A stretch of DNA of 64,000 bases from positions 124,001 through 188,000 of the forward strand of contig NZ_CP127174.1 of NCBI RefSeq assembly GCF_030273315.1. Reading direction: 5' to 3'. The notes below the pieces were generated by a model. The model worked only from the letters and a program-made list of their open reading frames with translations, ran no database searches and was not told the origin of the DNA. The position numbers were made by a program, and so were the translations under genes. The stretch's first letter is position 1. Each line of letters starts with the position of its first letter. The DNA is from Natrialbaceae archaeon AArc-T1-2 (GTDB lineage: Archaea; Halobacteriota; Halobacteria; Halobacteriales; Natrialbaceae). Positions 1 through 8,582 of the stretch are shown here, one piece after another.

Positions 1-465
1 GTCGGTGCGATCATCGTCGCGATGGGGGTTCACTACCTCGCAGGACGCGGCGTGCTCGGTGGTTCGGTCGGAATCCCGGTTGTCGGATCGGCCGTCGGAC
101 GACTGCAGAGCTGGTTGCTCGCCCGGGTCGACGGCTGGGTCGGCGGCCCCCGGATCGCCGGACTCGGTGCGGCCCACGGTCTGCTTCCCTGCCCCCTGCT
201 GTATCCGGCCTTCCTCTATGCGTTCGTTCAGGGCTCTGCGGTCGGTGGCGCGCTCTCGCTTGCCGCCCTCGGCGTCGGGACGATCCCGTCGCTGTTTCTG
301 TACGGCACGCTGTTTCAGTCGGTCAGCGTCGAGACGCGCCTGCGGCTCCATCGCGTACTCGGTGTCGCCTTCATCGCGCTTGGCTACATCCCGCTGCAAC
401 ACGGGCTCGCGGTTATGGGGATCACGCTTCCGCACCCGCCGATTCCGTACTACCAGCCGATCTGA
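1..465 (+). CDS. TauE/SafE or UreH-like transmembrane protein, C-terminal part
   Basis: The reading frame is open from the first base of the window, so the N-terminus lies outside; 154 residues are visible. The sequence is strongly hydrophobic with about four membrane spans and contains a GLLPCPLLYPA motif, which resembles the conserved LPCG motif of the UreH-like/DsbD_2 branch of the sulfite exporter TauE/SafE superfamily. Members of that family sit in the cytoplasmic membrane and are linked to metal, thiol or cytochrome maturation; the exact substrate here cannot be told. The TGA stop at 463-465 lies inside the start of a palindromic repeat. Confidence 0.7.
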   Translation, partial: VGAIIVAMGVHYLAGRGVLGGSVGIPVVGSAVGRLQSWLLARVDGWVGGPRIAGLGAAHGLLPCPLLYPAFLYAFVQGSAVGGALSLAALGVGTIPSLFLYGTLFQSVSVETRLRLHRVLGVAFIALGYIPLQHGLAVMGITLPHPPIPYYQPI

Positions 466-510
466 TACGGATCGTTGTAACGTGGTACCGGTGATCGCTG
501 CCCCGTTCGA
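462..510 (+). repeat. Truncated copy of TGATAC palindromic element (copy 1)
   Basis: These 49 bases are identical, by my reading, to the reverse complement of 43426-43474, the left half of the complete element at 43391-43474. The copy starts with CTGATACGGA and its TGA is the stop codon of the preceding membrane-protein gene. The matching right arm is not recognisable after about 515, so this looks like a half element or a decayed one. Confidence 0.8.
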
Positions 511-584
511 GCGATACTGGAGTGAGGCTCGGCGGATGCGCGAACGACACGATCCCGACGACGCCGTGTGAGTCCGGTAGCCGC

Positions 585-1691
585 CTACAGTGCCTCGAGG
601 ACGGCGTCGACGTCCTCGGGGGTGTTGAACGCGTGAACCGACACGCGGACCGCCTCCGGAAACGGCAGCGATCTGACGACGATCCCCTCCTCGGCGAGCC
701 GGGAAACGGTCGCCTCGGGATCGTCGGCGGCGATCGTCACGAGCCCCGACTCGTACTCTCTGGGGCTCAGGAGCCGGTCGTCGTCGAGGCCGGCTTTGAG
801 CCGGTCGGTGAGCGTCGCGATCCGCTCTTCGACCGTCTCGACCCCGACGTCGCCGAACAGCTCGATCGCAGCCTCGAGGCCGGCGGCGAGAGCGGGGCTG
901 GTCGTGCCGGCCTCGAATCGACCCGCACCCGGACTGTACTCGTATGGGTCGGCGTAGGGGTCTTCGACGCTTCGGTAGCCAATCGCGCTCGGGGCGAGGT
1001 CCCGTTCGACACCGTCGCGGACGTAGAGAAAGCCGGCTCCGAACGGGCCGAGCAGCCACTTGTGGCCGGCGGCGGCGACGAAGTCCGCACCCCACTCGTG
1101 GACGTCTATGGCGGTCTGACCGACGGACTGGACGGCGTCGACCAGCACGTACGCGCCCGCCTCGTGGGCGGTCTCGACCACCTCGGAGACCGGAAGCTGC
1201 GTCCCGTGACTCCAGGTGAGCGAACTCAGACAGAACAGCGTCGCCTCGCCAGCGACCGCTTTCGTCGCCTCGAGGTCGAGCCGGCCGCCTTCGGTCTCGA
1301 GGACGCGGACGTCGACGCCGCGTTCGCGCTCGAGTCGACGCCACGGGAGGATACCCGCGGCGTGTTCGAGGTCAGTCCGGACGACGACGTCTGTCTCGTC
1401 CCAGTCGATCGCACCCGCGACGCGGTTGATGCCGTCGGTCGTACTCTGGGTCAGCGCGATCTCGGTCGGCGAGGCCCCGAGCAGAGCTGCGACGGACGTC
1501 CGAGCCGTGTCGTCCGCGTCGGCGGTCGCCTCGTACGGTCCTTTCCCGGCGTGAGCGTCGTACTCGTGGTACTCGAGGGTCGACCCGATCGCGTCGACGA
1601 CGCGACGCGGGCTGGGACCGCTTGCCCCCGTATTGAGATAGATCGCCTCCTCGAGAGCAGGGATGTCAGCACGAAGCTCGGTCGGGTTCAT
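585..1691 (-). CDS. Class V aminotransferase (cysteine desulfurase-like fold)
   Basis: A 368-residue PLP enzyme of the class V aminotransferase family, which includes cysteine desulfurases and isopenicillin epimerase-like proteins. The PLP lysine is clear in AAGHKW (about K211), preceded by the VDAVQSVGQ motif that contacts the cofactor (D185, Q188). No conserved cysteine loop of a SufS-type desulfurase is evident near the C-terminus, so the substrate stays open. The gene has the ATG at 1691 with no rival start, and lies 87 bp downstream of thioredoxin on the same strand. Known of the family: fold type I, cytoplasmic. Inference: amino acid or sulfur metabolism. Confidence 0.85.
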   Translation of the reverse strand: MNPTELRADIPALEEAIYLNTGASGPSPRRVVDAIGSTLEYHEYDAHAGKGPYEATADADDTARTSVAALLGASPTEIALTQSTTDGINRVAGAIDWDETDVVVRTDLEHAAGILPWRRLERERGVDVRVLETEGGRLDLEATKAVAGEATLFCLSSLTWSHGTQLPVSEVVETAHEAGAYVLVDAVQSVGQTAIDVHEWGADFVAAAGHKWLLGPFGAGFLYVRDGVERDLAPSAIGYRSVEDPYADPYEYSPGAGRFEAGTTSPALAAGLEAAIELFGDVGVETVEERIATLTDRLKAGLDDDRLLSPREYESGLVTIAADDPEATVSRLAEEGIVVRSLPFPEAVRVSVHAFNTPEDVDAVLEAL

Positions 1692-1778
1692 GGGATCACT
1701 GTTGCCGACCAGTCAGTAGAGACTACCGGTCGAGAAGCACCGATCGAACGCGCCGACTCGATCGCGGCGTCGACGACG

Positions 1779-2114
1779 TTACGTGTAGTTCTCGATCATA
1801 CTGCGGAGCTGGTCGGCCGGCTTCGCGCCGACGTGCTGTTCGGCCTGCTCGCCGTCTGCGAACAGTACGAGCGTCGGGACGCCCCGGACGCCGTAGGTGG
1901 CAGCGAGCCCCTGGAGTCGGTCGACGTCGACTTTCGCGACGGCGGCGTCGGTCTCGCTCGCGAGTGCCTCGACGACGGGCTCGAGCATCTGACACGGGCC
2001 ACACCAGTCGGCGTAGAAGTCGACGAGCACGACGTCGTACTCGGCGACGACGTCGTCGAGGTGTGATTCGTCGTCGATGACGATCGGTTCGTCGGGAAGT
2101 TCGGTCTGTGACAT
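1779..2114 (-). CDS. Thioredoxin
   Basis: A 111-residue single-domain thioredoxin with the canonical WCGPC redox site (C38, C41), and the cis-proline motif GVPT further on. It reduces disulfides in cytoplasmic proteins and would be recharged by a thioredoxin reductase such as the one at 18230-19297. The ATG at 2114 is preferred over an upstream in-frame codon at 2168, because it gives the normal family N-terminus and an AT-rich TATA-like stretch (TTTAACAATTTT on the plus strand, 2141-2152) lies about 30 bases upstream of it. Confidence 0.93.
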   Translation of the reverse strand: MSQTELPDEPIVIDDESHLDDVVAEYDVVLVDFYADWCGPCQMLEPVVEALASETDAAVAKVDVDRLQGLAATYGVRGVPTLVLFADGEQAEQHVGAKPADQLRSMIENYT

Positions 2115-2278
2115 CGTACGCCTACCTACGGACCAGGACGGTTTAACAATTTTGGATAGTAGATACAATACCGATGACGAGGTATTGGTTCGAACGCGGG
2201 TTTCCGGCGGTCGATCGGAGCGTATCTGATGCGGTGTTGGTATATCCCCGAAATACCGAAGCGGTGGCCCGACGGCCG

Positions 2279-2680
2279 TCAGCTCTCGACGGTGACGGGT
2301 TCGACGCGTTCGTCGTACTTGTCTTCGAACTCCTGGATGAGCTGGCCCATCTTCGCGTACCAGTCGTTGAGCATCCGTTGCATGTCGTCTGCGATCTGTT
2401 CCGGATCGGTCGGATAGTACACGTGGTAGTATCCTCCCTGGTCGTAGTTGACCTGCTCTTTCTGGATGAACCCCGTCTGGAGCAGTCGCTGGATCGATCG
2501 GTAGGCGGTCGATCGCTCGCGGTCGACCCGGTCGGCCACTTCGTCGATCGTCAGCGGTTCCTCACTCTCGACGAGAACGCGGAAACACTCTCTGTCGAGC
2601 TGTTTGAGACCGTGAATGCACTCCAGCAGACCCTCACACTCCATGTCTTGCTGGAGGTATTCGGACATCGAACTTGCCAT
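2279..2680 (-). CDS. Winged-helix transcriptional regulator, TrmB/MarR-like
   Basis: A 133-residue protein with a helix-turn-helix in the middle: residues 35-75 read ECFRVLVES, then DEVADRVDRERSTAYRSIQRL, the typical layout of a winged helix of TrmB or MarR type. The C-terminal third is a helix likely used for dimerisation. There is no sugar-binding domain as in full-length TrmB. On the minus strand a CCCTTTTACC stretch lies about 30 bases before the ATG at 2680, which fits a leaderless promoter. It faces away from hemE, with only 174 bp between the two starts, so it might control hemE or itself; this is inference. Confidence 0.75.
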   Translation of the reverse strand: MASSMSEYLQQDMECEGLLECIHGLKQLDRECFRVLVESEEPLTIDEVADRVDRERSTAYRSIQRLLQTGFIQKEQVNYDQGGYYHVYYPTDPEQIADDMQRMLNDWYAKMGQLIQEFEDKYDERVEPVTVES

Positions 2681-2825
2681 TGGCTCGGTCTAGCGTAGAC
2701 GGTCCGACGGTAAAAGGGCTTTGTGTATCGTGTGCAATGCCGCCGGGAACGAGTCTCTGTGACTGGGGTCCTGTCACGAGTGAACCGATCCCCGATCGAT
2801 GAACGGGAGACCGAGAGCGACCGAC

Positions 2826-2832
2826 TTATCTA
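2826..2832 (+). promoter_or_regulatory. TATA box of hemE
   Basis: TTATCTA is centred 26 bases before the ATG at 2855. This is the spacing expected for a leaderless haloarchaeal transcript and supports choosing 2855 rather than the upstream in-frame codon at 2723. Confidence 0.65.
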
Positions 2833-2854
2833 CGCCCCCGCCGGTGACGGAGAT

Positions 2855-3865
2855 ATGAGAGACCTCTTCGTCCGTGCAACACGGGGCGAACGAACCGAGC
2901 GCCCTCCGGTGTGGCTGATGCGCCAGGCCGGCCGGTACATCCCGGAGTACCGGGAGATCCGCTCCGAGTACACCTTCTACGAAGCGATCACGACGCCCGA
3001 GGTGGCCGAACGCGTCACCATGCTACCCTGGAAGCTGTTCGAGCCCGACGGGATCGTGATGTACTCGGATATCCTCACCGCGCTCGAGCCGCTCGGATTC
3101 TCCTATCACATCGAATCCGGCGTCGGACCCGTTATCGAGAACCCGGTCGACGGCCCCGACGATGTCGATCGGGATCGCCGACCCATCGACGAGACGCTTC
3201 CCTACGTCGGTGAGCTGCTCGAGCGCCTCCAGGAGCGACTCGAGGGCCGGGCAGCCCTCATCGGCTTCGCCGGCGGCCCCTTCACGCTCGCAGCCTACGC
3301 CGCCCAGGGCGAGCCCTCCCGGAACTACGTCGCCCTGCGACGACTCCGGGCGGCCCACCCGGAAGCGTTCCGGACGCTGCTCGAGCAGTTCGCCGACGTC
3401 GTCGCCGAGTACCTGACCTACCAGGTCGACCACGGCGCGGACGTCGTGAAGCTGTTCGACACCTACGCGGGGTTGCTCGGACCCGCGGACTACCGGGAAT
3501 TTCTCTTGCCGCTACACCGACGCATTCTCGAGTCGGTCGACGTCCCGACGGTGATCTTCGCACGGAACATGGGCGGCCGACTCGACTTGCTCGCCGACAG
3601 CGGCGCGGACGTGGTCGCACTCGACTGGACGGTCGAGATGGCCGACGCACGCGCCCAGCTCGGCGATCGACCGGTCCAGGGGAACCTCGACCCCGCGGTC
3701 TTACTCGGCGACGAAGAGACGGTCCGAAAGCGGACCCGCCAGATCATCGAAGCGGCCGGCCCGTCGGGACACGTCTTGAATCTCGGACACGGCGTCGACA
3801 AAGACACGCCGGTCGAAAACGTACGCGCGTTCGTCGAGACCGCGAAGTCGATCGATCGCGGGTGA
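2855..3865 (+). CDS. hemE: Uroporphyrinogen III decarboxylase
   Basis: A 336-residue HemE. It removes the four acetate carboxyl groups of uroporphyrinogen III to give coproporphyrinogen III in tetrapyrrole synthesis. The N-terminal signature PVWLMRQAGRY with the conserved arginine, the GFAGGPFTLA segment, and the C-terminal GNLDP and NLGHGV motifs are all present and in the right order. The length is normal for the family. The ATG at 2855 is supported by the TATA box 26 bases upstream. No other haem genes are next to it. Confidence 0.95.
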   Translation: MRDLFVRATRGERTERPPVWLMRQAGRYIPEYREIRSEYTFYEAITTPEVAERVTMLPWKLFEPDGIVMYSDILTALEPLGFSYHIESGVGPVIENPVDGPDDVDRDRRPIDETLPYVGELLERLQERLEGRAALIGFAGGPFTLAAYAAQGEPSRNYVALRRLRAAHPEAFRTLLEQFADVVAEYLTYQVDHGADVVKLFDTYAGLLGPADYREFLLPLHRRILESVDVPTVIFARNMGGRLDLLADSGADVVALDWTVEMADARAQLGDRPVQGNLDPAVLLGDEETVRKRTRQIIEAAGPSGHVLNLGHGVDKDTPVENVRAFVETAKSIDRG

Positions 3866-4100
3866 GGCTGCCGGCTACGGGCCTGTTATCTGGCGCGTGA
3901 GGATTCGTTCGCATCGAACTCGCACACCTCGAAGGCGATGGTGACGAAAGGGAGATGAGGGGTGCGGACGAGGTGTGTGGATCCACGTGGACGTGGCGGC
4001 CGGAGACGCGTTGCCGGTCGCGACGTGAAAAGCGCCGTCTCCCGGCGGTGTACCGTTGGAGGTCAGCGAACTAAAACCCTCGGATGCCGACGACGGGTCG

Positions 4101-4946
4101 CTACGACCGCCGATCCTGGAGGGCGGGAAACTCCTCGCGAACCGATTCGACCCGACTCGGCTCGATCGTCGTCGTCACGATCGTCGGTTCGTCACCGCTC
4201 GAGGCGACCGCTACGCCCCAGGGATCGTAGACGCTCGAGCGACCGAGTAACGTAGCGTCTGCGAACGATCCGGAGCCGTTTATCGTCGCGACGTAACACT
4301 GGTTCTCGATCGCTCGCGCCCGCGAGAGCGTCTCCCAGTGTTCGATCCGCGGGTAGGGCCAGGCACTCGGCACGCAGATCAACTCGGCACCGGCGTCGAC
4401 CAGCTCGCGGTACAGTTCCGGAAACCGGAGATCGTAACAGGTCGTCACGCCGACGGTGAACCCGCCGACGTCGGCAGTCTCGAGGCGTTCGCCCGGAACC
4501 AACAGCTCGCGTTCGGCCGACTCGTAGCCGAAGAGGTGGTGTTTGCGATAGACGAGTTCGAGTTCGCCGCTCGAGTCGAACAACGCGGCCGTGTTCGCGA
4601 GCCCCTCCTCGGCCGGCGTCGGAACGGCCTCGGTCGCGGCCAGATCCTCGACGATACTGCCCGCGAGGACGGCGACGTCGTGGTCGGCCGCTGCCTCGCG
4701 CAGGCGCGTGAACGTCTCTCCTGCGAACGGCTCGGCGTGTCGTTCGTACAGGTCGAACGCGAAGTAGCCAACGGTAAACAGCTCCGGCAGGGCGACGAGA
4801 TCCACGCCGCGGTCGGCCGCCCGGGAAATCGCCGCCAGTGCCCGATCGACGTTGCCGGGGACGTCACCCGCCTCGATCTCGAGTTGAGCCAGGGCGATCG
4901 TCACCTCGTCTTCCGATGGCCTCCGTTCGGTCCGTTCGCCGGTCAT
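4101..4946 (-). CDS. Carbon-nitrogen hydrolase (nitrilase superfamily amidase)
   Basis: A 281-residue nitrilase-fold enzyme with the complete catalytic triad: E55 in ALPELF, K135 in YRKHHLF and C170 in TTCYDLRFPEL. The RFPEL motif and the general shape resemble omega-amidase/Nit2-like members, which hydrolyse small amides such as alpha-ketoglutaramate; the substrate here is not certain. Its start codon overlaps the stop of the SRPBCC gene upstream by ATGA (4943-4946), so the two are translationally coupled. Confidence 0.88.
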   Translation of the reverse strand: MTGERTERRPSEDEVTIALAQLEIEAGDVPGNVDRALAAISRAADRGVDLVALPELFTVGYFAFDLYERHAEPFAGETFTRLREAAADHDVAVLAGSIVEDLAATEAVPTPAEEGLANTAALFDSSGELELVYRKHHLFGYESAERELLVPGERLETADVGGFTVGVTTCYDLRFPELYRELVDAGAELICVPSAWPYPRIEHWETLSRARAIENQCYVATINGSGSFADATLLGRSSVYDPWGVAVASSGDEPTIVTTTIEPSRVESVREEFPALQDRRS

Positions 4947-5377
4947 GAGTCTCGCCGCGCATCACGCTCTAAGGCACGACGCAGGTTCTCGAGTTCACCA
5001 TCGAGGTTGCGTTTGAAGAACTTCTCGACGCCGGGAACTTTGCCGTCGACGACGAAGCTGTTCACGAGTCGGCTCCCGCCGTTTGTCGACTCGATCTCGT
5101 GTTCGCCGGTGACGTCCATCACCTTCGATCGGCCGACGAACTTCACGAACGTCGGCGGGTCCCGGGTGACGTCTTCGGTCTCGACAGTGATCGTCCGTCG
5201 GACGAGCGGGATCGGAAGCTCGACGTGCCAGGTGATGTGGGTTCCGGTCCGACTGTCGACGTCGTAATCCGCGACGACGCTAATCGCCCGAGCGCGGTTT
5301 TCGGGCACGGCGATGAACTCCCAGACGCGGTCGGGTGCGATCGAGAGTTCGAACGTGCGTTCGACCCGAACGGTCAT
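4943..5377 (-). CDS. SRPBCC (START-like) family protein
   Basis: A 144-residue protein with the SRPBCC pattern: an initial strand MTVRVERTFELS, then PDRVWEFIAVPENRAR, then several strands and a long C-terminal amphipathic helix. Such helix-grip proteins bind hydrophobic ligands or act as polyketide-cyclase-like proteins; no ligand can be named. I chose the ATG at 5377 because the extension upstream to 5482 does not look like this fold. It is the first gene of a two-gene unit with the nitrilase homologue (ATGA overlap). Confidence 0.78.
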   Translation of the reverse strand: MTVRVERTFELSIAPDRVWEFIAVPENRARAISVVADYDVDSRTGTHITWHVELPIPLVRRTITVETEDVTRDPPTFVKFVGRSKVMDVTGEHEIESTNGGSRLVNSFVVDGKVPGVEKFFKRNLDGELENLRRALERDARRDS

Positions 5378-5511
5378 GTCACTACGTGCGGGACTCGCGG
5401 GTAAAAAGACGGTGAAAGCGGCCCCGACCGCCTCATCACAGCGACTGGAACAGCTCTCCCGGAGATTTGCGGGCGTTTGCAACCTTCCGCGATCGACTGT
5501 CGCCGATGATA

Positions 5512-5736
5512 TCAGCTAAGTGTTACCTTCCACGTCGTCGATCGAGCGCGGCCCCACTTCTCGATATCGACGTCGTCCGATTTCTCCGCGAGGTGGGGAA
5601 GTCTCGCCCCGACCTGTTTCGACGAGAGTCCGATCGCATCCGCTATGTTTTTCGCCCGGAAGTACTGCTCGCCACGGGCGGCACTCTCGCGGAGGTACGA
5701 GAGAATCCGCTGTTCTTCGTCGGAGTAGTCGGTCAT
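5512..5736 (-). CDS. Small helix-turn-helix haloarchaeal protein (DUF7123-like)
   Basis: A 74-residue protein that resembles, from memory, the haloarchaeal family labelled DUF7123. The segment YFRAKNIADAIGLSSKQVG followed by RLPHLAEK is a good helix-turn-helix, and the end (RARSTTWKVT) looks like the wing. A DNA-binding regulator is therefore likely, but the targets are unknown. The ATG at 5736 is chosen over the GTG at 5745, which would add only three residues. Confidence 0.72.
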   Translation of the reverse strand: MTDYSDEEQRILSYLRESAARGEQYFRAKNIADAIGLSSKQVGARLPHLAEKSDDVDIEKWGRARSTTWKVTLS

Positions 5737-5872
5737 CGTCGTCACGTTCGACTAGCGTGTCTGTCGTCTTAACTCTTACAGACGACGGTAACGCGAAACG
5801 CTACCGAGACGCGAACGTCCCGTGGTTCGACAACCGGAACGCTCTCTGATACTGTCGGCTGGAACACCGTCG

Positions 5873-6055
5873 TCAGTAGAGGTGGATCGCGACGACTGCA
5901 AGCGTGCTAAACACCATCGCGGCGGCAAAGCCCCACGCCGCTTCGATCTCCGGTGCGCCGACGAACATGCCGACCGCACCGGCGGCAGCGATGAAACCGA
6001 GAATCAGTGCGAGTCCTAGTTCCTTGTCGGTCGTCGACTCAGTTGCGTTGGCCAT
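5873..6055 (-). CDS. Small two-span membrane protein (DUF7525-like)
   Basis: A 60-residue protein with a short polar N-terminus (MANATESTTDKE) and two hydrophobic segments, about residues 13-32 and 40-58, separated by GAPEIEAA. It resembles, from memory, the haloarchaeal family labelled DUF7525. The function is unknown. The ATG at 6055 is preferred, since the upstream extension to 6202 is basic and cysteine-containing and unlike the rest. Confidence 0.68.
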   Translation of the reverse strand: MANATESTTDKELGLALILGFIAAAGAVGMFVGAPEIEAAWGFAAAMVFSTLAVVAIHLY

Positions 6056-6232
6056 GTGTCGCCGTTGTAGCGGGGGTTTCTTAATTGCATCTTTTCGACG
6101 CGACGGGCGTACTGACCGCTGTACGTCATTGCCGGCGAAACCACAGACAGGGATGGTTTTGCCGGAAATCGGTACAGCAGACCGTAGACCCTCCAGACTC
6201 ATGCCGGTGCGCGTGGTTCGTTGTCCGAACCG

Positions 6233-7192
6233 ATGAGGGAGATCGCTGCGACGGTCGTCGGCAGCTCGCCCCGCACGCTAGGGATAGTCGTCCTCGTCGC
6301 CGCTGTCGCGGTCGGCGGGGTCGCCCTCGCGCTCGTCGCCACGCCGTCGGTCGAGCGCATCGACGCCGAGTTCGGCACGGTCAACGACACTCACACGGAG
6401 ATTCGGGCCGATCTCCTCGTCGACGCTCCCGTCGGAACGGGACCGGTAGACGGCTCTGCCGACTACACCGTCGCGATGAACGACGTCGTCGTCGCCGGCG
6501 GGGACGAAGACGGCGTCTCACTCGAGCCCGGCCAGTCGTCTGTCTCGACGAGCACACACATGTCGAACGACCGGGTTCCCGCGTGGTGGGTCACCCACAT
6601 CGACAACGACGAGCGAACCGACGTCGTCGTCGACGCGACGATCACGACTCCGGTGCCCGGGTGGGACGCGGCGGTGAGCGACCACCGGACGGTCGAGACG
6701 GACGTTCTCGGGTCGCTCGAGTCGAACGAGACGCGACCGATCGACGCCGACCTCGCTCTGGTCGACGATCCCGTCCTGTACGTCACCGCAACGCGGGCGG
6801 AGTGGGGCGCGGTCGACGAGAACCGGACCGAACTCGAGGTCGACGCCGACGCGTACAACCCGACGGCGTTCGACGCGTCGGTGAGAGAACTCTCGTACAC
6901 CGTCCGGCTGAACGACGTCGTCGTCGGCGACGGCGAGACGTCGCGCAACGACACTCTCGAGGCCGAGAACGAGACGACGCTCGATGCGACCGTCGACGTC
7001 GAGAACGACGCTCTCGGAGAATGGTGGGTAACTCACCTCGAGAACGATCAGGTTTCGACGCTCGAAATCGTCTTCGAGGTACGGATCGAATTACCGACGG
7101 GCGGGACGGTTACAGTCGACGTCGAACCGTTCCCCGACGCGACGATCGAAACCGATCTCTTCGACGACGAGTCCGACGACGGCGACGGCTGA
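6233..7192 (+). CDS. LEA type 2 (WHy domain) membrane-anchored protein
   Basis: A 319-residue protein with one N-terminal membrane helix (about residues 13-36, TLGIVVLVAAVAVGG region) and two repeated beta-rich modules outside, each ending in a WWVTH motif (once near residue 118 and again near 265). The module pattern, with N-x-T/V-AF-D type turns, fits the LEA14/WHy fold, linked to desiccation and stress tolerance in other organisms. The bulk is probably extracellular. ATG 6233 is chosen over TTG 6221. The TGA stop coincides with the start of a palindromic repeat. Confidence 0.72.
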   Translation: MREIAATVVGSSPRTLGIVVLVAAVAVGGVALALVATPSVERIDAEFGTVNDTHTEIRADLLVDAPVGTGPVDGSADYTVAMNDVVVAGGDEDGVSLEPGQSSVSTSTHMSNDRVPAWWVTHIDNDERTDVVVDATITTPVPGWDAAVSDHRTVETDVLGSLESNETRPIDADLALVDDPVLYVTATRAEWGAVDENRTELEVDADAYNPTAFDASVRELSYTVRLNDVVVGDGETSRNDTLEAENETTLDATVDVENDALGEWWVTHLENDQVSTLEIVFEVRIELPTGGTVTVDVEPFPDATIETDLFDDESDDGDG

Positions 7193-7276
7193 TACGGAGT
7201 GCTGTACCGATGTCCCGGGGCACCCGCAGAACGGTCGCGGGTGCGCCGGGACAGACGGACAACGGTCCGTATGAAC
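7189..7276 (+). repeat. TGATAC...GTATGAAC palindromic element (copy 2)
   Basis: The left arm starts CTGATACGGA and the right arm ends GTCCGTATGAAC. The inner stem pairs GTCCCGGGGCACCCGC with GCGGGTGCGCCGGGAC, one mismatch, around a nine-base loop at 7229-7237. The TGA at 7190-7192 is the stop codon of the preceding LEA-type gene. The element lies between convergent genes (LEA plus strand, sufD minus strand). Confidence 0.82.
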
Positions 7277-7369
7277 ACGTGGGGTCGAACGCACAGAATC
7301 GACCGGCAAAACGGCGGTCGAACGGGTTGACAGACGGTGGGAATCGAACGAAGGCGGTGACAGCAGGTA

Positions 7370-8581
7370 TCAGCCTTGCAGTCGAGCCTCGATCAGGTCC
7401 GCGACGTCCTCGCGGAGTTCGTCGACCTCGATCTCCTCTAAGACGGGCACGAAGAATCCTTCCACGAGCATGTTCCGGGCACGCTCGGGGTCGACACCGC
7501 GGGAGGTCATGTACAGCAGGTCCTCCTCGTCGATCTGGCCGACCGTCGCGGAGTGGCTGGCCTCGGTGTCGTGGTTGTTGATGATGAGCTTCGGCGAGGC
7601 GTCGGCTTCGCTCTCGTCACTAAGCATCAGCGTGTTCTCGCGCTGATACGAACTCGTGTCCCAGGCGTCGCGGCCGACGTCCTGGACGCCTTCGTAGACC
7701 GATCGGGCGGTGTCGTCGGTGACGCCGCGGGTGACCAGATCGGCGGTCGTGTGCTCGGCCTGGTGCCAGACCTTGACGTCCAGGTCGAAGTGCTGGTCGT
7801 CGTGACCGAAGAACGCGCCGACGATCTGCGTCTCCGAGGAGTCGCCGTTGAGTTCGGTCGAGGTCTCCGTCTTGGTCAGCTGCGTGCCGAAGTTACCCTC
7901 GATCCAGTCGACCGTCGCGTAGGTGCCGGCGTCGGCGCGCTTCGTGGTGAAACAGTAGGCGTCCTCCGCGAGATTCTGGAGGCTGCCGTACTGGACGTAG
8001 CTGTTCTCGCCGGCGGCGATCTCGACGATCCCGCTGTAGTACTGCTCGTCTTGCTTCTCGCCCGTCGACTGACGTTCCAGGATGGTAACCGACGACGACT
8101 CCTCGGTGATCACGAGCGTGTAGTTGAACAGCGACCGGGAGTTCTGTTCGGTCCGGATCGTCACGTCCTCGGCGTCGACACCCTCGGGGACGTAGATGAC
8201 GGTCCCGGTCGAGAAAAGCGCCGTCGACAGCGCGGTGAGGTAGTTCTCCTGGGGGGGAACGACCGAACCGAACTGCTCACGGACGAGGTCCTCGTGCTCG
8301 GCGATGGCCTCGGCCCACGGCAGGACCTCGACCTCGTCTGGGCCGACCTGGTCTTTGTCCTCCGCTGCGTTCAGCGGATCCACGAGCGTCTCGTAATCGA
8401 GCTCGTGGAGGTTCGTCCAGTCCCGACCCGGCGTCCGGATGACGTCTGGCATCTCGAGGTCTGCGAGCGCATCGAGCGCCTCGAGACGTGTCTCGAGCAT
8501 CCACTCGGGCTCGTCGAGTTCGCCCGAAATCTGTCGTACCTGTTCTTCCGTGAGGTTTGCGTGTACCTGCGTCGTACTCAT
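7370..8581 (-). CDS. sufD: SufD, Fe-S cluster scaffold component
   Basis: A 403-residue SufB/SufD family protein with the right-handed beta-helix core (middle) and the conserved C-terminal segment ASHSATVGQIDEEDLLYMTSRG, which carries the family's histidine. SufD with SufB and the ATPase SufC forms the SufBC2D complex that builds [Fe-S] clusters in the cytoplasm. It is shorter than SufB next door and lacks the SufB cysteine-rich points, so I assign SufD. It is the last gene of sufC-sufB-sufD, one base after the sufB stop. Confidence 0.9.
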   Translation of the reverse strand: MSTTQVHANLTEEQVRQISGELDEPEWMLETRLEALDALADLEMPDVIRTPGRDWTNLHELDYETLVDPLNAAEDKDQVGPDEVEVLPWAEAIAEHEDLVREQFGSVVPPQENYLTALSTALFSTGTVIYVPEGVDAEDVTIRTEQNSRSLFNYTLVITEESSSVTILERQSTGEKQDEQYYSGIVEIAAGENSYVQYGSLQNLAEDAYCFTTKRADAGTYATVDWIEGNFGTQLTKTETSTELNGDSSETQIVGAFFGHDDQHFDLDVKVWHQAEHTTADLVTRGVTDDTARSVYEGVQDVGRDAWDTSSYQRENTLMLSDESEADASPKLIINNHDTEASHSATVGQIDEEDLLYMTSRGVDPERARNMLVEGFFVPVLEEIEVDELREDVADLIEARLQG

Positions 8582-8582
8582 A

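Noticed and set aside
522-2066. Long plus-strand frame of 514 codons opposite the aminotransferase and thioredoxin genes
   Set aside because: It is the antisense shadow of two well-recognised genes in high-GC DNA, with protein wording unlike any family.
2222-2255. CTGATGCGGTGTTGGTATAT, loosely like the left end of the TGATAC element
   Set aside because: Too many differences and no right arm before the neighbouring gene stop at 2279; likely chance.
5847-5858. TGATACTGTCGG, identical to the left end of copy 3
   Set aside because: Only 12 bases match and no partner arm was found within 130 bases on either side, so it is left out of the family.
6085-7581. Arg-rich 498-codon frame
   Set aside because: It overlaps the LEA-type gene in another frame, is extremely arginine-rich and runs through a repeat and into the antisense of sufD, typical of a GC-driven shadow.
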